A stretch of DNA of 64,000 nucleotides from Paraburkholderia sp. LEh10 (GCF_017814945.1 NZ_JAGIPX010000001.1:186001-250000); one strand, 5' to 3'. Positions 1-10,159 are shown, numbered from the stretch's first letter. The notes: generated from the letters alone by a model not told the origin. Made by a program: numbers and translations.

Positions 1-191
1 GCGGCCGGCACCTTGACCGGACGCACGTCGATGCGAAATGATGGACTCGCAGTATTGCCCGCAATCGTCGGCCCGGCTTCCGTGCTGAGCGTGTAAAAGC
101 GCGTCGGCGGCGAAGCGCACGCCGTCAGGATCGACAGACCAATGACGGTCGCGGTCCGCACGACCGTGCGCCATGAACAGGATTGCCTCAT
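1..191 (-). CDS. pqiC: PqiC lipoprotein, N-terminal part (cut by window edge)
   Basis: This is the start of an outer-membrane lipoprotein of the PqiC (DUF330, ABC-type transport auxiliary) family. Its ATG at 191 overlaps the pqiB stop in an ATGA. The visible 63 residues hold a signal peptide with a lipobox (LTAC, cysteine near residue 25), followed by a TRFYTL-like segment typical of the family. PqiC is the outer-membrane partner of the PqiA/PqiB envelope-spanning lipid transport system. The rest of the gene lies left of the window. Identification rests on operon order plus the lipobox and first strand. Confidence 0.8.
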   Translation of the reverse strand, partial: MRQSCSWRTVVRTATVIGLSILTACASPPTRFYTLSTEAGPTIAGNTASPSFRIDVRPVKVPA

Positions 192-1783
192 GGCCTGTCT
201 CCTTTCTTGCCGAACAGCAGCGCCTGCGGATGACGCTCCAGGTAATCGGCGAGCGTATTGAGGGACTGCAACGTACGCGTCAATTCCTGCATGGCATCCT
301 GGATATCGGTCTGCATGGGGGCAGTCTGGCGCAATGTCGATTCCGCAGTGCTGAACGTCTTTTGCGCGGCAGCGAGCGTGTCGCGGGCTTGTGGTACGAC
401 TTCCGTATCCATATGCGCGAACAGCCTGTTGGCGTTTTCCAGTGCGCCATTCAGATTCGCACCAATCCGGTCGAACGGAACCTGGTTCAATTTCCGTGCG
501 ATGTCCGCTATCTGTACCTGGAGTTCGTCGAGTGTATTTGGCACGGTCGGGAGTTCGATCGGGTTGCCGTGCACATCGACAGTCGCCCGGGGCGCTTTCG
601 GGAACATGTCGAGCGCGACATACAACTGGCCCGTCAGCAGGTTGCCCGTCCGCAATTGCCCGCGCAGCCCTTCCATCACCAGGTGTTGCAGCAGCTCGTG
701 TCCACCCGGCGTGTCCGGCGCCGGTAGCGCCTCGCTCGAGCGCCGGCTGAGCCTGTCGGGATAGAGCGCCATCGACACCTTCATGCTGAAGCTCTTCTGC
801 TTCTCGTTGTATTCGATACCGATGTCGGTCACCTGCCCGAGCGCAATCCCGCGAAGGTCGACGGGTGCGCCCACGGACAGTCCACGCAACGACTGGTTGA
901 ATCGCATGACCACATTGAGCGGCGGGCCGTCGGGCTCGCGCATGGCGTCCGGTTCGTCCGCGGCCAGGCGAAAGACCGCCTTGTCCTCTGCCGGTTGTCC
1001 CCTTTCCTGCCCCGCCGGAGACTGGAAGGCCAGCCCTCCGACAACCACGGTCGCAAGTGATTGCGTATTGAGCTTAAGGCCGTTGGAATCAAGACGAAGA
1101 TCGACGCCGCTGGCATGCCACCACCGCGTGTTCGCACCGACGTACTGGTCGAACGGTGCATTGACGAAAACATTCACGATCACACCCGCGCCGCGCGGTT
1201 CGAGCGAGTAGCCGACCACCTGGCCTACCTGGACGCGATGGTAGAAGATCGGCGCGCCGATATCGATCGAGCCCAGCGATTCGCCTCGCAGCGTGTACTG
1301 ATGCCCCGGCTGCCCCGTCGTGACAATGGGCGGATTCTCAAGACCCAGAAACGCCGTTTGCCTTTCGGTCGAACGCCCGATATCCACGCCGATGTAGGCA
1401 CCCGAGAGCAACGTACCGAGGCCGGAGATACCGTTGGCGCCCACGCGCGGGCGCACCACCCAGAACCGCGCGCCTTGCGTCGCGAACTTTTCAGCGTCCT
1501 TGCTCAACTGGATGCTCACGATGACGCGCCGCAGATCGCTGGACAGCTTGACGGCCTGCACCGAGCCGATCTCGACGTCCTTGTACTTGACCTTTGTCTT
1601 GCCTGCCTCCATCCCTTCGGCATTATTAAACGTGACACTCACCACCGGTCCTTTTTCGGCAACGGACCGGGCCACAAGCGCTACCCCGATCAACGCGGAG
1701 ATGAGCGGCACCAGCCAGATCAGGGATGGCAGCCAACGTTTGCGCGGCTTGAGTTCAGGACTGGAAAGATTGGAAAGATGCAT
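188..1783 (-). CDS. pqiB: PqiB, MCE/MlaD-family intermembrane transport protein
   Basis: The protein has 531 residues. An N-terminal membrane helix (about residues 17-40) is followed by three MCE/MlaD repeats starting near residues 45, 160 and 285; each carries the family signature around a G-x-V-x-x-x-G-I-x-I/L-G-x-V core. A helical, coiled-coil-like tail runs from about 420 to 515. In E. coli PqiB stacks MCE rings into a periplasmic tube between the inner and outer membranes. It lies 16 bp after pqiA and overlaps pqiC by 4 bp, so the three genes form one transcription unit. Length and domain count match the family. Confidence 0.93.
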   Translation of the reverse strand: MHLSNLSSPELKPRKRWLPSLIWLVPLISALIGVALVARSVAEKGPVVSVTFNNAEGMEAGKTKVKYKDVEIGSVQAVKLSSDLRRVIVSIQLSKDAEKFATQGARFWVVRPRVGANGISGLGTLLSGAYIGVDIGRSTERQTAFLGLENPPIVTTGQPGHQYTLRGESLGSIDIGAPIFYHRVQVGQVVGYSLEPRGAGVIVNVFVNAPFDQYVGANTRWWHASGVDLRLDSNGLKLNTQSLATVVVGGLAFQSPAGQERGQPAEDKAVFRLAADEPDAMREPDGPPLNVVMRFNQSLRGLSVGAPVDLRGIALGQVTDIGIEYNEKQKSFSMKVSMALYPDRLSRRSSEALPAPDTPGGHELLQHLVMEGLRGQLRTGNLLTGQLYVALDMFPKAPRATVDVHGNPIELPTVPNTLDELQVQIADIARKLNQVPFDRIGANLNGALENANRLFAHMDTEVVPQARDTLAAAQKTFSTAESTLRQTAPMQTDIQDAMQELTRTLQSLNTLADYLERHPQALLFGKKGDRP

Positions 1784-1799
1784 TCTTTGAAATTCTGTT

Positions 1800-3176
1800 T
1801 CAGGATTTCCGGTGTGCGGTGACCGATGAAGCGGCCAACGCTTTATCGTTGGGGCGGATACGCGGTCCTGCGTTGTCCCAGATGAGACGCGGATCGAACT
1901 GATGCGACGCGAGCATGGTGAGAATCACCACCGCTCCAAAAGCGAGCGCGGCCGGGCCCGCAGTGATCACGGCAAAGGAACCGAAGTGCACCAGTGTGAC
2001 CGTCAGCGCGACGACGAAGACATCAAGCATCGACCATCGGCCAATACGCTCGACCAGCCGGAACAGACCTGCCCTTTCGCGGGGCGCCCAGCCGGAACCG
2101 CGGCGGACTGTTGCCGTGAGAAGCGTGAGCGCTACCAGCTTGAGCATCGGCACGAGAACGCTGGCGACAAAGACGACGACGGCGAGCGGCCAGTCTCCCG
2201 ATGACCAGAAGTACGCGACGCCGCCCAGAATCGTGTCGTCCTCCGCGCGGCCCAGCGTTGAGGCGTGCATGATGGGCAGCAGATTCGCCGGGATATAGGC
2301 GAGCGCTGCGGCAACAAGCAGACTGACGGTTCGCGTCAGGCTCTCCGGCCGCCGTTCATGCAGAACGTGCTGGCATCGCGCGCAGCGCTGGTGCGCCTGA
2401 CATTCGCTACGCGTCTGAACGAGTCCGCACGCATGACAGCCGATGAGCCCGGCGCGTTGCGCCGTGATAGCAGGCGATGAACCAGCTTTGCACGCTCGCA
2501 ATGAACGCGTGAAGTGCCCACGGCCCGTACTCACTCTCGACCAGCGAACGCCGCCCCTTCGCGAAGACCCGATCTCGTCGCGAACGGCCCATAGCCCGCT
2601 CGGTTCAAATAGGGCGACCACGCCCAGCATGATGGTGAGCGCACCCAGTGCGAACAGCCCGGGCCCCGGGATGACGTCCGCCATGCTGACCATCTTCACG
2701 ATCGTCACCAGCACGCCGAGCATGAGCACCTCGACCATGCCCCACGGCCGCACGAGCTGCACGAGGCGCAACATTGCATCGAACCGGAGCGGCCGCTTGC
2801 CTGTGCAAAGCGGCGCCAGCAGATAAAGCAAGGCCAGCAGTTCGATCAGCGGAAAGAGGATCGACGAGCAGAACACCATGGCCGCGACGACGCGCATGTT
2901 GCCCGACCATAACGAGCGCACCGCGCCAAACAGCGTCGCCTCGGACGTCATGCCGTTCGCGCGCATTTCGATCACCGGGAAGCTCTGGGCAATGCAAAAG
3001 GTGATGAGCGCAGCAAGCGTGACGGCGCAGATCCATTCAAGCGGCAACCCGGCACCAGGTAGCGCTGGCAGGCTCGCACCGCAACGCGAACAGCTGGCGC
3101 GGCGCCCCCTGACACTGGAAGGCTTGCGAAACAGCAGGTCGCATTCGTGGCAGACAATCAGTTTGTGATATTCCAT
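1800..3176 (-). CDS. pqiA: PqiA inner-membrane protein
   Basis: The protein has 458 residues from the ATG at 3176; an upstream in-frame start would add 17 residues unlike the family. It has the duplicated PqiA architecture. A cytoplasmic zinc-ribbon-like CxxC pair (CHEC near residue 9, CSRC near 31) is followed by about four membrane helices. A second ribbon (CHAC ... CARC, about residues 245-270) precedes four more helices. PqiA is the inner-membrane component thought to feed lipid or hydrophobic cargo to PqiB. It is first gene of the pqiABC operon. The 186 bp upstream to the efflux operon show no gene. Confidence 0.92.
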   Translation of the reverse strand: MEYHKLIVCHECDLLFRKPSSVRGRRASCSRCGASLPALPGAGLPLEWICAVTLAALITFCIAQSFPVIEMRANGMTSEATLFGAVRSLWSGNMRVVAAMVFCSSILFPLIELLALLYLLAPLCTGKRPLRFDAMLRLVQLVRPWGMVEVLMLGVLVTIVKMVSMADVIPGPGLFALGALTIMLGVVALFEPSGLWAVRDEIGSSRRGGVRWSRVSTGRGHFTRSLRACKAGSSPAITAQRAGLIGCHACGLVQTRSECQAHQRCARCQHVLHERRPESLTRTVSLLVAAALAYIPANLLPIMHASTLGRAEDDTILGGVAYFWSSGDWPLAVVVFVASVLVPMLKLVALTLLTATVRRGSGWAPRERAGLFRLVERIGRWSMLDVFVVALTVTLVHFGSFAVITAGPAALAFGAVVILTMLASHQFDPRLIWDNAGPRIRPNDKALAASSVTAHRKS

Positions 3177-3362
3177 TCGGCTGAAGCTGAAATCCGGGCG
3201 CCATTCACACTCGCCCAAAGCCTGCATTACGCGTTTTTCGCGCCGCGACGTCTGTCGATGCGTCTACCAGGCGGCTATCGGCTCGTTCAGGCTAATGCAC
3301 TGCTGAGCGGCGAAAGGGTCCGGACCCGGCCGGATTCCCAACGCCATGTTCGTGAGACCCGG

Positions 3363-4826
3363 TCACTGTGTTGACGCTGAAGTCTGCTGGGCCGCCGGCA
3401 GTTCTCCCATCGCCTGGAACAATGCCGCTGTATCACTCATGCGCTGGCCCGCCGCACGCGCGGCGCCGATCTGCGCATTCAGATACCGCGACTCGCTGGC
3501 ATGCGTGGCCGCCGAAGGCAGTGAGCCCATCCGGTGCCGCGACGCCGTATCGTCGAATGCCGCGCGCGCGGCGTCTGCGGCCACTTCCGTCGAAGCAAGC
3601 GCCTGCGCGTCGTTATCCAGTGCGGCGAGCGAATTCGCCACATCCTGGAACGCAGAGAGCACGGTCGACTTGTAGTGCAGCACGGCGGCGTCGTAGGCAT
3701 CGATGGACGCCCGGCGTTGCGCGAACAGTGCGCCACCGTGGAAGATCGGCTGCGACAGACTCGCACCGATTGCCCACAGGCCGCCCGCGCCCGAGAGCAC
3801 CGCCGGCCAGCTAAAGCCGCCGCGCCCCATCGAGCCGGTCAGCGACAGGCTCGGAAAGAGTTGCGCCGTGGCCGCGCCCACATCGGCGGCTGCGGCCTTG
3901 ACGGCGGCGTCGGCTGCCTGGATGTCCGGGCGCGAGCGCAGCAGGTCCGACGGCACTGCAACGGGAACGTGATCGGGCAGCGACAGGCTGTCGAGGTCCG
4001 GCACGCCCGGGGCGTTGTCCGGCGTGCGGCCCATCAGTACCGCAAGCGCATGGATCGCCGAAGCACGTTGCTGGCGCAGCGCCGGCAGCGTCGCCGCAAT
4101 CGAAGCCGCGTCCTGCTTCGATGCGAGCGCCTGCGCGCGAGAGACCGAGCCCAGCGCGTAGCGCTGCTGGTCCTCGTTCGCCGCATCGTTCGACACGGCA
4201 ACGAGCCGTTCGGTGAGCGCAATCTGGCGATCGAGCGCCGCCACATTGATCGCACTCCCTACGATGTTCGCGGCGAGCGCACGCCGTGACGCCTCGAGCT
4301 CAAACGCCTGCACGTTCACACGCGCCGCGCTCGCCGAATTCATGTAACGCGTCTGACCGAACAGGTCGAATGTGTAATGTGCGAGCAGTTGCCCGGCAAA
4401 AAAGTTGTATTGCACCTGCTCCGGGCCGAGCCCCGGCACGACGGGTGAGCGCGCGCGCTCGACCTGCACGGCGCCGTCGATGGACGGCAGCGTCGATGCG
4501 CCGACCTGCGCACGAAGTTCCTCTTGCGCCGCTGCAAGCGTGCGCTGCGTCGCCGCTAGCGTCGGGCTGTTGCGCAAGCCTTCGTCGACGAGCGCATCCA
4601 GCGCGTCGGAGCGGTACAGCCGCCACCATTGGGTAACGGGAGCCGCGCCAACATCAAACGACTGCGCAACACCACCCGCGGCCACCGTCGTCGACGGTTG
4701 CGCCTGGGCACCGTAATGCTCAGGCGACGGCATCGCCGGCGGCTCGCCGCTGGGCCCGAACGAGCAGGCGGTCACAGCGAGTGCCGCGATCACAGCCACC
4801 ACGGATGTCTTGTACGTAAAACTCAT
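3363..4826 (-). CDS. RND efflux outer-membrane factor (NodT/OprM family lipoprotein)
   Basis: The product is an outer-membrane channel of a tripartite efflux pump, 487 residues. An N-terminal signal peptide ends in a lipobox (VTAC), and two OEP/TolC repeats follow with long coiled helices and strand segments such as RSRPDI near the middle, as in the NodT subfamily. I place the start at the ATG at 4826, which has a GGAGG seven bases upstream; a TTG two codons earlier is too close to that site. It begins 2 bp after the permease stop, so it is the last gene of the adaptor-permease-channel operon. Confidence 0.9.
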   Translation of the reverse strand: MSFTYKTSVVAVIAALAVTACSFGPSGEPPAMPSPEHYGAQAQPSTTVAAGGVAQSFDVGAAPVTQWWRLYRSDALDALVDEGLRNSPTLAATQRTLAAAQEELRAQVGASTLPSIDGAVQVERARSPVVPGLGPEQVQYNFFAGQLLAHYTFDLFGQTRYMNSASAARVNVQAFELEASRRALAANIVGSAINVAALDRQIALTERLVAVSNDAANEDQQRYALGSVSRAQALASKQDAASIAATLPALRQQRASAIHALAVLMGRTPDNAPGVPDLDSLSLPDHVPVAVPSDLLRSRPDIQAADAAVKAAAADVGAATAQLFPSLSLTGSMGRGGFSWPAVLSGAGGLWAIGASLSQPIFHGGALFAQRRASIDAYDAAVLHYKSTVLSAFQDVANSLAALDNDAQALASTEVAADAARAAFDDTASRHRMGSLPSAATHASESRYLNAQIGAARAAGQRMSDTAALFQAMGELPAAQQTSASTQ

Positions 4827-4828
4827 GA

Positions 4829-7800
4829 TCAAACCTCCGTATGCTCGACGACGGCCTGTTGCGCGCCGCGCTCGTTACGATGCACCCTGAAGCAGGTCGC
4901 GTAGAGCGCTGGCAGGAAGAACACCGTCAGCACCGTCGCGATGGTGATGCCGCCCATCAGCGCCGTCGCCATCGGTCCGAAGAAGCCCGAGCGAAGCAGC
5001 GGGATCAGTGCGAGCACGGCGGCGGCGGCCGTCAGCATGATCGGCCTGAAGCGCCGTACCGTCGCGCCGATAATGGCGTCGAAGCGCGCGTGCCCCGCTG
5101 CGATGTCCTGGTCGATCTGGTCGACCAGGATCACGGAGTTGCGCATGATGATGCCGAACATCGCGATCACGCCAAGCAAGGCGACGAAGCCAAACGGTTT
5201 GCCGAACAGCAGCAGCGCAGCCACCACCCCGATGAGGCCCAGGGGCGCCGTCAACACGACGATGAACGTGCGCGCGAAGTTCTTGAGCTGGATCATCAGC
5301 AGCGTCAGCACCGCGATGATCATCAGCGGCATTTGCGCGTTGATCGAAGTCTGGCCCTTGACGCTCTCTTCCACGGCGCCGCCCACGTCGATACGGTAAC
5401 CAACGGGCAGTTTGGCTCGCTCAGCGGCAAGCGCGTGCTCGATGTCGCGCGTCACGTCGATGCCCTGCGCGTCACCACGCACGTCGGCCTGAACGGTGAT
5501 GGTCGGCTGGCGATCGCGCTCCCAGATCACGCCGTACTCGAGCGTATCGCGCACATGTCCGAGCGAGCCGAGCGGAACCGGCCCATTGGGTGTCGGGATC
5601 GCCAGGCTCGTGAGCTTCGCGGGATCGACGCGCTCGCTCTTCGGCGCACGCAGATCGACGTTAATCAGCTTGTCGCGCTCACGGTACTGGGTGACCGTGT
5701 AACCGGAAAGCGTCATCGCGAGAAAGCTGGACACGTCCTCCGATGTGACGCCAAGCTGGCGCGCCCTGTTCTGGTCGATCTCGAACGAGATCGACCGTTC
5801 GGCCGGCTCGTCCCAGTCGAACTGGACGTTGCGCGTGCGTGAGTCGGCGCGGGTCTTCCCGGCGACCGTCTCCGCGATCGAGCGCACCGTCGCGATATCA
5901 TCGCCGCTCACGCGAAACTTGATCGGGAAGCCGACGGGCGGGCCGTTTTCAAGTCGCGCGACGCGTGTGCGCACGCCAGAGAAGTCCTTTTCCAGTTTCG
6001 CGTCGAGCCAGCGCATCAGTTCCTCGCGGGTCTCCACGTCTTTGGCCGTGATCACGAACTGCGCGAAATTGGGCTGCTGAAGCTGCTGATCGAGCGGGAG
6101 ATAGAAGCGCGGCGCGCCCGTGCCGACGAAGTCGACGAAGTGGTCGATCCCGGGCTTGCCATCGAGGACCTTCTCGAGGCGCTTTGATTCACGTAGCGTC
6201 GCCTCAAACGAAGCGCCTTCCGGCAGCCTCAGGTCGACGAGCAGTTCCGGCCGTTCTGAGTTCGGGAAGAATTGCTGCGGCACCCGCGTGAAGGCCCCCA
6301 TCGCAATGACGAAGAGCACGGCGGTGACTCCGAGCACGACCCAGCGCCGGTCGATACACGAAGCGACCCAGCCCGACAGGCGTCGATAAAAACCTGTGTT
6401 GTAGACATCGTGTTCATGGCCGTGGCCACCGCCCGCATGGCCCGTGCGCTCGGGAAGCAGATGAAAGCCCAGCAACGGCACGAGCACGACGGCGGCGAAC
6501 CACGAAACGACGAGCGAAATGGCCGATACCTCGAAGATCGAGCGTGTGTACTCGCCCGTGCTCGATTTAGCGAGCGCGATCGGCAGGAAGCCCGAGACCG
6601 TGACCAGCGTGCCCGTCAGCATCGGGAATGCCGTGCTTGTGTACGCAAAGGCCGCCGCGCGCATGCGGCTCCAGCCCTGCTCGAGTTTCACGGCCATCAT
6701 TTCGACGGCGATGATCGCATCGTCGACGAGCAGCCCGAGCGCGAGCACGAGCGTGCCAAGCGACACCTTGTCCAGCCCGATGCCGAACAGATGCATGCAC
6801 AGCGCCGTCACGGCCAGCACGATCGGAATCGTGATGACGACGACCATGCCCGTGCGCAGGCCGAGCGAAATGAGGCTGACAACGAGCACAATCGCCACTG
6901 CTTCGCCAACTGCCTCGACAAAGTCGTCTACCGAATGCTTGACCGCATGGGGCATGCTGGAGACGGCAGCGAGCTTGAGACCGGCCGGCAGGCTTGCCTG
7001 CAGTTCAGCCGTCCTTGCATCGAGCGCCTTGCCGAGATCGATGACGTCGCCGCCCTTTTGCATCGTCACGCCAATGCCGAGCACCGCCTGGCCGCCCACG
7101 CGCATCTGCGTGACGGGCGGATCGTCATAGCCGCGTTTGATGGTTGCGATGTCGCCAAGGCGGAACGTACGCCGGTTGACGGTGATCAGCATGTCCGCGA
7201 GCGCGTGTTCGTCCTTGAACGCGCCGCTTGGCCGCACGAACACGCGGTCGTCCGCCGTCGTGATGGTGCCAACGGGCGCGACAGTGTTCTGCGCGTCGAT
7301 GGCCTGCGCGAGCTGCTGCGGCGTGATGGACAGGCGCGTCAGTTGCGCATTCGAAATCTCGACAAAGATGTGCTGGTCAGGATCGCCGAAGTAGTCGACC
7401 TTCGCCACGCCAGGCACGCGCAGCAGGACCGTGCGCAGCTTGTCCGCATAGTCGTGCAGTTGTGCAGGCGTATAGCCGTCGCCTTCGAGCGCGTAGATGT
7501 TCGTGTAAACGTCGCCGAACTCGTCGTTGAAGAATGGCCCCACCGCGCCTTTCGGCAGCGTTGCGCGGATGTCGCCCACCTTCTTGCGCACCTGGTACCA
7601 GGTCTCGGGCACCTCCCTGACAGGCGCCGAGTCCTTCATCGCGAAGAAGATCATCGACTCGCCGGGGCGCGAATAGCTCTTGATGTTGTCCACATAGGGC
7701 GCCGCCTGCAACTGGCGGCCGATCCGGTCCGTGATCTGCTCCTGCACTTCGCGGGCGGTTGCGCCCGGCCAGTACGTCTTGATGACCATCGTCCGGAAGG

Positions 7801-8002
7801 TGAATGGCGGATCTTCCGACTGCGCCAGCTGCGTATAGCCAATGACGCCAAAGAGCGTAGCGAGCCCGATCAGAAAGATCACGAGCTGCTGATGCCGCAG
7901 GGCCCAGGCAGAGAGATTGAAACCGGTTCCGCTGGCGGATGCGTTATCGGAATCATCCAGTGGCGCGCCGTCCCGCGCGTTTTCATGGTCGCGGGCGTTC
8001 AT
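4829..8002 (-). CDS. RND efflux permease (HAE1 family, TriC/MexK-like)
   Basis: This is the inner-membrane proton antiporter of the pump, 1057 residues, the normal length for HAE1 transporters. It has a hydrophobic helix near residues 35-55, two large periplasmic loops, and the TM4 motif LGLLVDDAIIAVEM with the proton-relay aspartates at 427 and 428. The N-terminal tail and the QSEDPPF / TYWPGAT segments resemble the MexK/TriC branch of triclosan and multidrug pumps; that assignment is from memory of the family and the substrate is unknown. Its ATG overlaps the adaptor stop in ATGA, implying translational coupling. Confidence 0.93.
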   Translation of the reverse strand: MNARDHENARDGAPLDDSDNASASGTGFNLSAWALRHQQLVIFLIGLATLFGVIGYTQLAQSEDPPFTFRTMVIKTYWPGATAREVQEQITDRIGRQLQAAPYVDNIKSYSRPGESMIFFAMKDSAPVREVPETWYQVRKKVGDIRATLPKGAVGPFFNDEFGDVYTNIYALEGDGYTPAQLHDYADKLRTVLLRVPGVAKVDYFGDPDQHIFVEISNAQLTRLSITPQQLAQAIDAQNTVAPVGTITTADDRVFVRPSGAFKDEHALADMLITVNRRTFRLGDIATIKRGYDDPPVTQMRVGGQAVLGIGVTMQKGGDVIDLGKALDARTAELQASLPAGLKLAAVSSMPHAVKHSVDDFVEAVGEAVAIVLVVSLISLGLRTGMVVVITIPIVLAVTALCMHLFGIGLDKVSLGTLVLALGLLVDDAIIAVEMMAVKLEQGWSRMRAAAFAYTSTAFPMLTGTLVTVSGFLPIALAKSSTGEYTRSIFEVSAISLVVSWFAAVVLVPLLGFHLLPERTGHAGGGHGHEHDVYNTGFYRRLSGWVASCIDRRWVVLGVTAVLFVIAMGAFTRVPQQFFPNSERPELLVDLRLPEGASFEATLRESKRLEKVLDGKPGIDHFVDFVGTGAPRFYLPLDQQLQQPNFAQFVITAKDVETREELMRWLDAKLEKDFSGVRTRVARLENGPPVGFPIKFRVSGDDIATVRSIAETVAGKTRADSRTRNVQFDWDEPAERSISFEIDQNRARQLGVTSEDVSSFLAMTLSGYTVTQYRERDKLINVDLRAPKSERVDPAKLTSLAIPTPNGPVPLGSLGHVRDTLEYGVIWERDRQPTITVQADVRGDAQGIDVTRDIEHALAAERAKLPVGYRIDVGGAVEESVKGQTSINAQMPLMIIAVLTLLMIQLKNFARTFIVVLTAPLGLIGVVAALLLFGKPFGFVALLGVIAMFGIIMRNSVILVDQIDQDIAAGHARFDAIIGATVRRFRPIMLTAAAAVLALIPLLRSGFFGPMATALMGGITIATVLTVFFLPALYATCFRVHRNERGAQQAVVEHTEV

Positions 8003-9177
8003 GTCGGGGAATCCTCGGAATGCAGCGGAGGCACCACTTGCACATGTTGCCCTGAACTCACGGCATGCACGCCTTGCAGGACGACGCGGTCGCCATCATG
8101 CAAGCCCGAACCGAGCGACACCGTGCGCTCGTCGTATCGCTGGATCGTGACCGGGCGCAGTTCGAGGGTGTCGCTACCGTTTCGAACCACCCACACAGCA
8201 GGCTTTTCGCCCTGATGAAAGAGCGCTGTCACGGGTACCGTAAAGGCCTCGCCCACGGCGCCATCGGCTGCGACATCGAATGCGACGTTGGCCGTCATAC
8301 CAAGACGGACTTCGGGACTCGGTGCAGCCAGCGTCAACCTTACCCGCCATGTGCGGCTTTCCGGGTCGGCCGCGGCCGACACTTCGCGCACCCGCGCTTC
8401 GAGGGTCTTGCCAGGCAGCGCAGGCAAGCTCACGCGCGCCTTGCTGCCGACTGTCAGCGAATTCAGCGTTCGTTCGGGCGCATCGCAGACGATATCGACG
8501 TCGCCCGTCCAGTCCAGGTGATAGACCGCCTGCGTGGCCTGCACGTTCTGACCGGTATCCACATCCTCCGACGTGATGACGCCGTCATGGTCCGCCGTGA
8601 GCGTCGCGTAACGCAGGTGGTCCGTCGCGAGCGCCATCTGGGCGAGCGCCGACGTGCGCTGCGCAAGCGCAGTCGCATAGGCGTCCTGCGTCTGCTCCAG
8701 CTGGGCGGCGGCGATCAGGTTCGCGCGTGACTGCGCCTCATCGCGATCGAGCTGCTGCCTCGCGAAAACAAGGCGATGTTCGGCGGCATCAAGCTGCGCG
8801 CGGGCATTGACAAGGTTGTTCTGGAGATCGGTTGGGTCGAGCAGTGCAACCGTCTGCCCAGCCTTGACGGTATCGCCAATGCGTACGCGGCGCTCGATGA
8901 CTTTCCCTCCCACGCGGAACGACAGGGGCGTGGAGTAGCGGGCCTGCACCTGGGCAGGCAACGAGGTACCCGCGATGCGCCCGTCCGGACGAACCGCACG
9001 CGCAACAACGGGCTTGGCCTCCGGCACGACCGCTTCGCGCTGGTGGCATGCGCACAGGAGGAGCGCACTGCACGCCGCGATGACAACGGGTACCCGGTGT
9101 GTCGATCGGGAGAGGAAAGGTAACAGGGAGCGCGACCGCTTCGGCGCGACAGGACCGGAATGTTTCACGATGTTCAC
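7999..9177 (-). CDS. RND efflux periplasmic adaptor (membrane fusion protein)
   Basis: The product is an HlyD/MexA-type adaptor lipoprotein: signal peptide with lipobox (LCAC), a lipoyl-like half domain (VGDTVKAGQTVALLD), a helical hairpin, the second lipoyl half (DGVITSEDVDTGQNV), then beta-barrel and membrane-proximal domains. The start is uncertain. A GTG at 9177 gives a leader of about 44 residues but lacks a clear ribosome site; a GTG at 9270, preceded by an AAGGGG, is the other in-frame choice and adds 31 residues. A strong sigma70-like promoter lies at 9330-9358. First gene of the efflux operon, divergent from tetR. Confidence 0.88.
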   Translation of the reverse strand: MNIVKHSGPVAPKRSRSLLPFLSRSTHRVPVVIAACSALLLCACHQREAVVPEAKPVVARAVRPDGRIAGTSLPAQVQARYSTPLSFRVGGKVIERRVRIGDTVKAGQTVALLDPTDLQNNLVNARAQLDAAEHRLVFARQQLDRDEAQSRANLIAAAQLEQTQDAYATALAQRTSALAQMALATDHLRYATLTADHDGVITSEDVDTGQNVQATQAVYHLDWTGDVDIVCDAPERTLNSLTVGSKARVSLPALPGKTLEARVREVSAAADPESRTWRVRLTLAAPSPEVRLGMTANVAFDVAADGAVGEAFTVPVTALFHQGEKPAVWVVRNGSDTLELRPVTIQRYDERTVSLGSGLHDGDRVVLQGVHAVSSGQHVQVVPPLHSEDSPT

Positions 9178-9329
9178 AAGGCAGGTGATGAATCCAGATA
9201 GAAATGCACGGTGTCCGCGGATTGAGGCAGGTGTCTGCCAGCCCGTCCAGGACGTCTTCGCCGGATCCACCTTCCCCTTCGTGTCATGCCGGGGTTCCCT
9301 CTTTTCTCTGCGGCCGGCGCGCGGATGAC

Positions 9330-9361
9330 ATTAGACCCATTACTGATTAACTTGTCAATCA
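9330..9361 (-). promoter_or_regulatory. Efflux operon promoter with inverted repeat
   Basis: On the minus strand a perfect TTGACA (-35, 9358-9353) is spaced 17 bp from TCTAAT (-10, 9335-9330). The -35 lies inside an inverted repeat, TGATT (9344-9348) and AATCA (9357-9361). The site lies between the adaptor gene and the divergent tetR, where a TetR-family repressor would normally bind. The promoter elements are seen directly; the operator role is an inference. Confidence 0.55.
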
Positions 9362-9406
9362 TGAGATTTAAATCTAAAATCTGAACAAACAGAGATTGGA
9401 GGCAAC

Positions 9407-10159
9407 ATGCCAGATGTCCCTCATCCGCGCCCGGCTCGCAGGCAAACCGTCAAGACGCCAATCGAGGGTCGTGAGCCCATGGCAGCGCGGTCGCCCCGGC
9501 TGGCCCGACGCAGGGCCGAGACACGCGTCCGCCTGCTCGATGCCGCATTCGGGCTCGTAGCCGAGAAAGGAATGGACGGCGTCACGATCAACGAGATTAC
9601 GGACGCCGCCGACGTGGGATTCGGGTCGTTCTATAACCACTTCGACTCGAAGGAAGGGATCTTCGCTGCGCTGGTTGACTGGCTCTTCGAGGAGTTCGCC
9701 AATACGCTTGATCAGCTCGCCAGTGGACTGGCCGACCCGGCGGAGGTCATCGCTGTTTGCGTGCGCCATACACTCTTGCGCGCCTGCCGCGAGCCGGTCT
9801 GGGGGCAACTACTGATACGCGAAGGACTGTCTGCGCGTGCGCTCAGCAGGGGTCTTGGTCAGCGGCTGCTGCGAGATGCGGAGAGAGGCATGGCCGAGAA
9901 GCGCTTTGTGATGGCGGATGAATTGATGTGCGTTATCTCGGTGATTGGCACCGTTCTCGCGGGTATCGCTGCTGAACTTGACCTCTCAATGTCGTCCAGG
10001 CGGGCGGTTCCCACCCGGAAGATCCTCCGGTCCAGGGCCGAGAAATTTGCCGAGAGTACCGCGGCCATCGTCCTGCAGGCGTTCGGTCTCGCACGGCTGG
10101 AGGCGGAAAGGATCGCCCACCGTCCGCTGCCCGCGGCGCCGCAGGACGCAACCGCCTGA
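9407..10159 (+). CDS. TetR-family regulator of the efflux operon
   Basis: The protein has 250 residues with an extended, basic N-terminus. A TetR_N helix-turn-helix spans about residues 36-84 (LLDAAFGLVAEKG ... GFGSFYNHFDSKEGIF), and a divergent ligand-binding domain follows. The ATG at 9407 has GGAGG 7 bp upstream; a second in-frame ATG at 9479 (MAARSP) would give the more usual length of about 226. Divergent position next to an RND operon is the classic arrangement for a local repressor. Inducer unknown. Confidence 0.88.
   Translation: MPDVPHPRPARRQTVKTPIEGREPMAARSPRLARRRAETRVRLLDAAFGLVAEKGMDGVTINEITDAADVGFGSFYNHFDSKEGIFAALVDWLFEEFANTLDQLASGLADPAEVIAVCVRHTLLRACREPVWGQLLIREGLSARALSRGLGQRLLRDAERGMAEKRFVMADELMCVISVIGTVLAGIAAELDLSMSSRRAVPTRKILRSRAEKFAESTAAIVLQAFGLARLEAERIAHRPLPAAPQDATA

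Noticed and set aside
6272-8215. 647-codon open frame on the plus strand
   Set aside because: Antisense to the RND permease. High-GC codon bias keeps it open; the product is Arg/His/Asp-rich with no domain.
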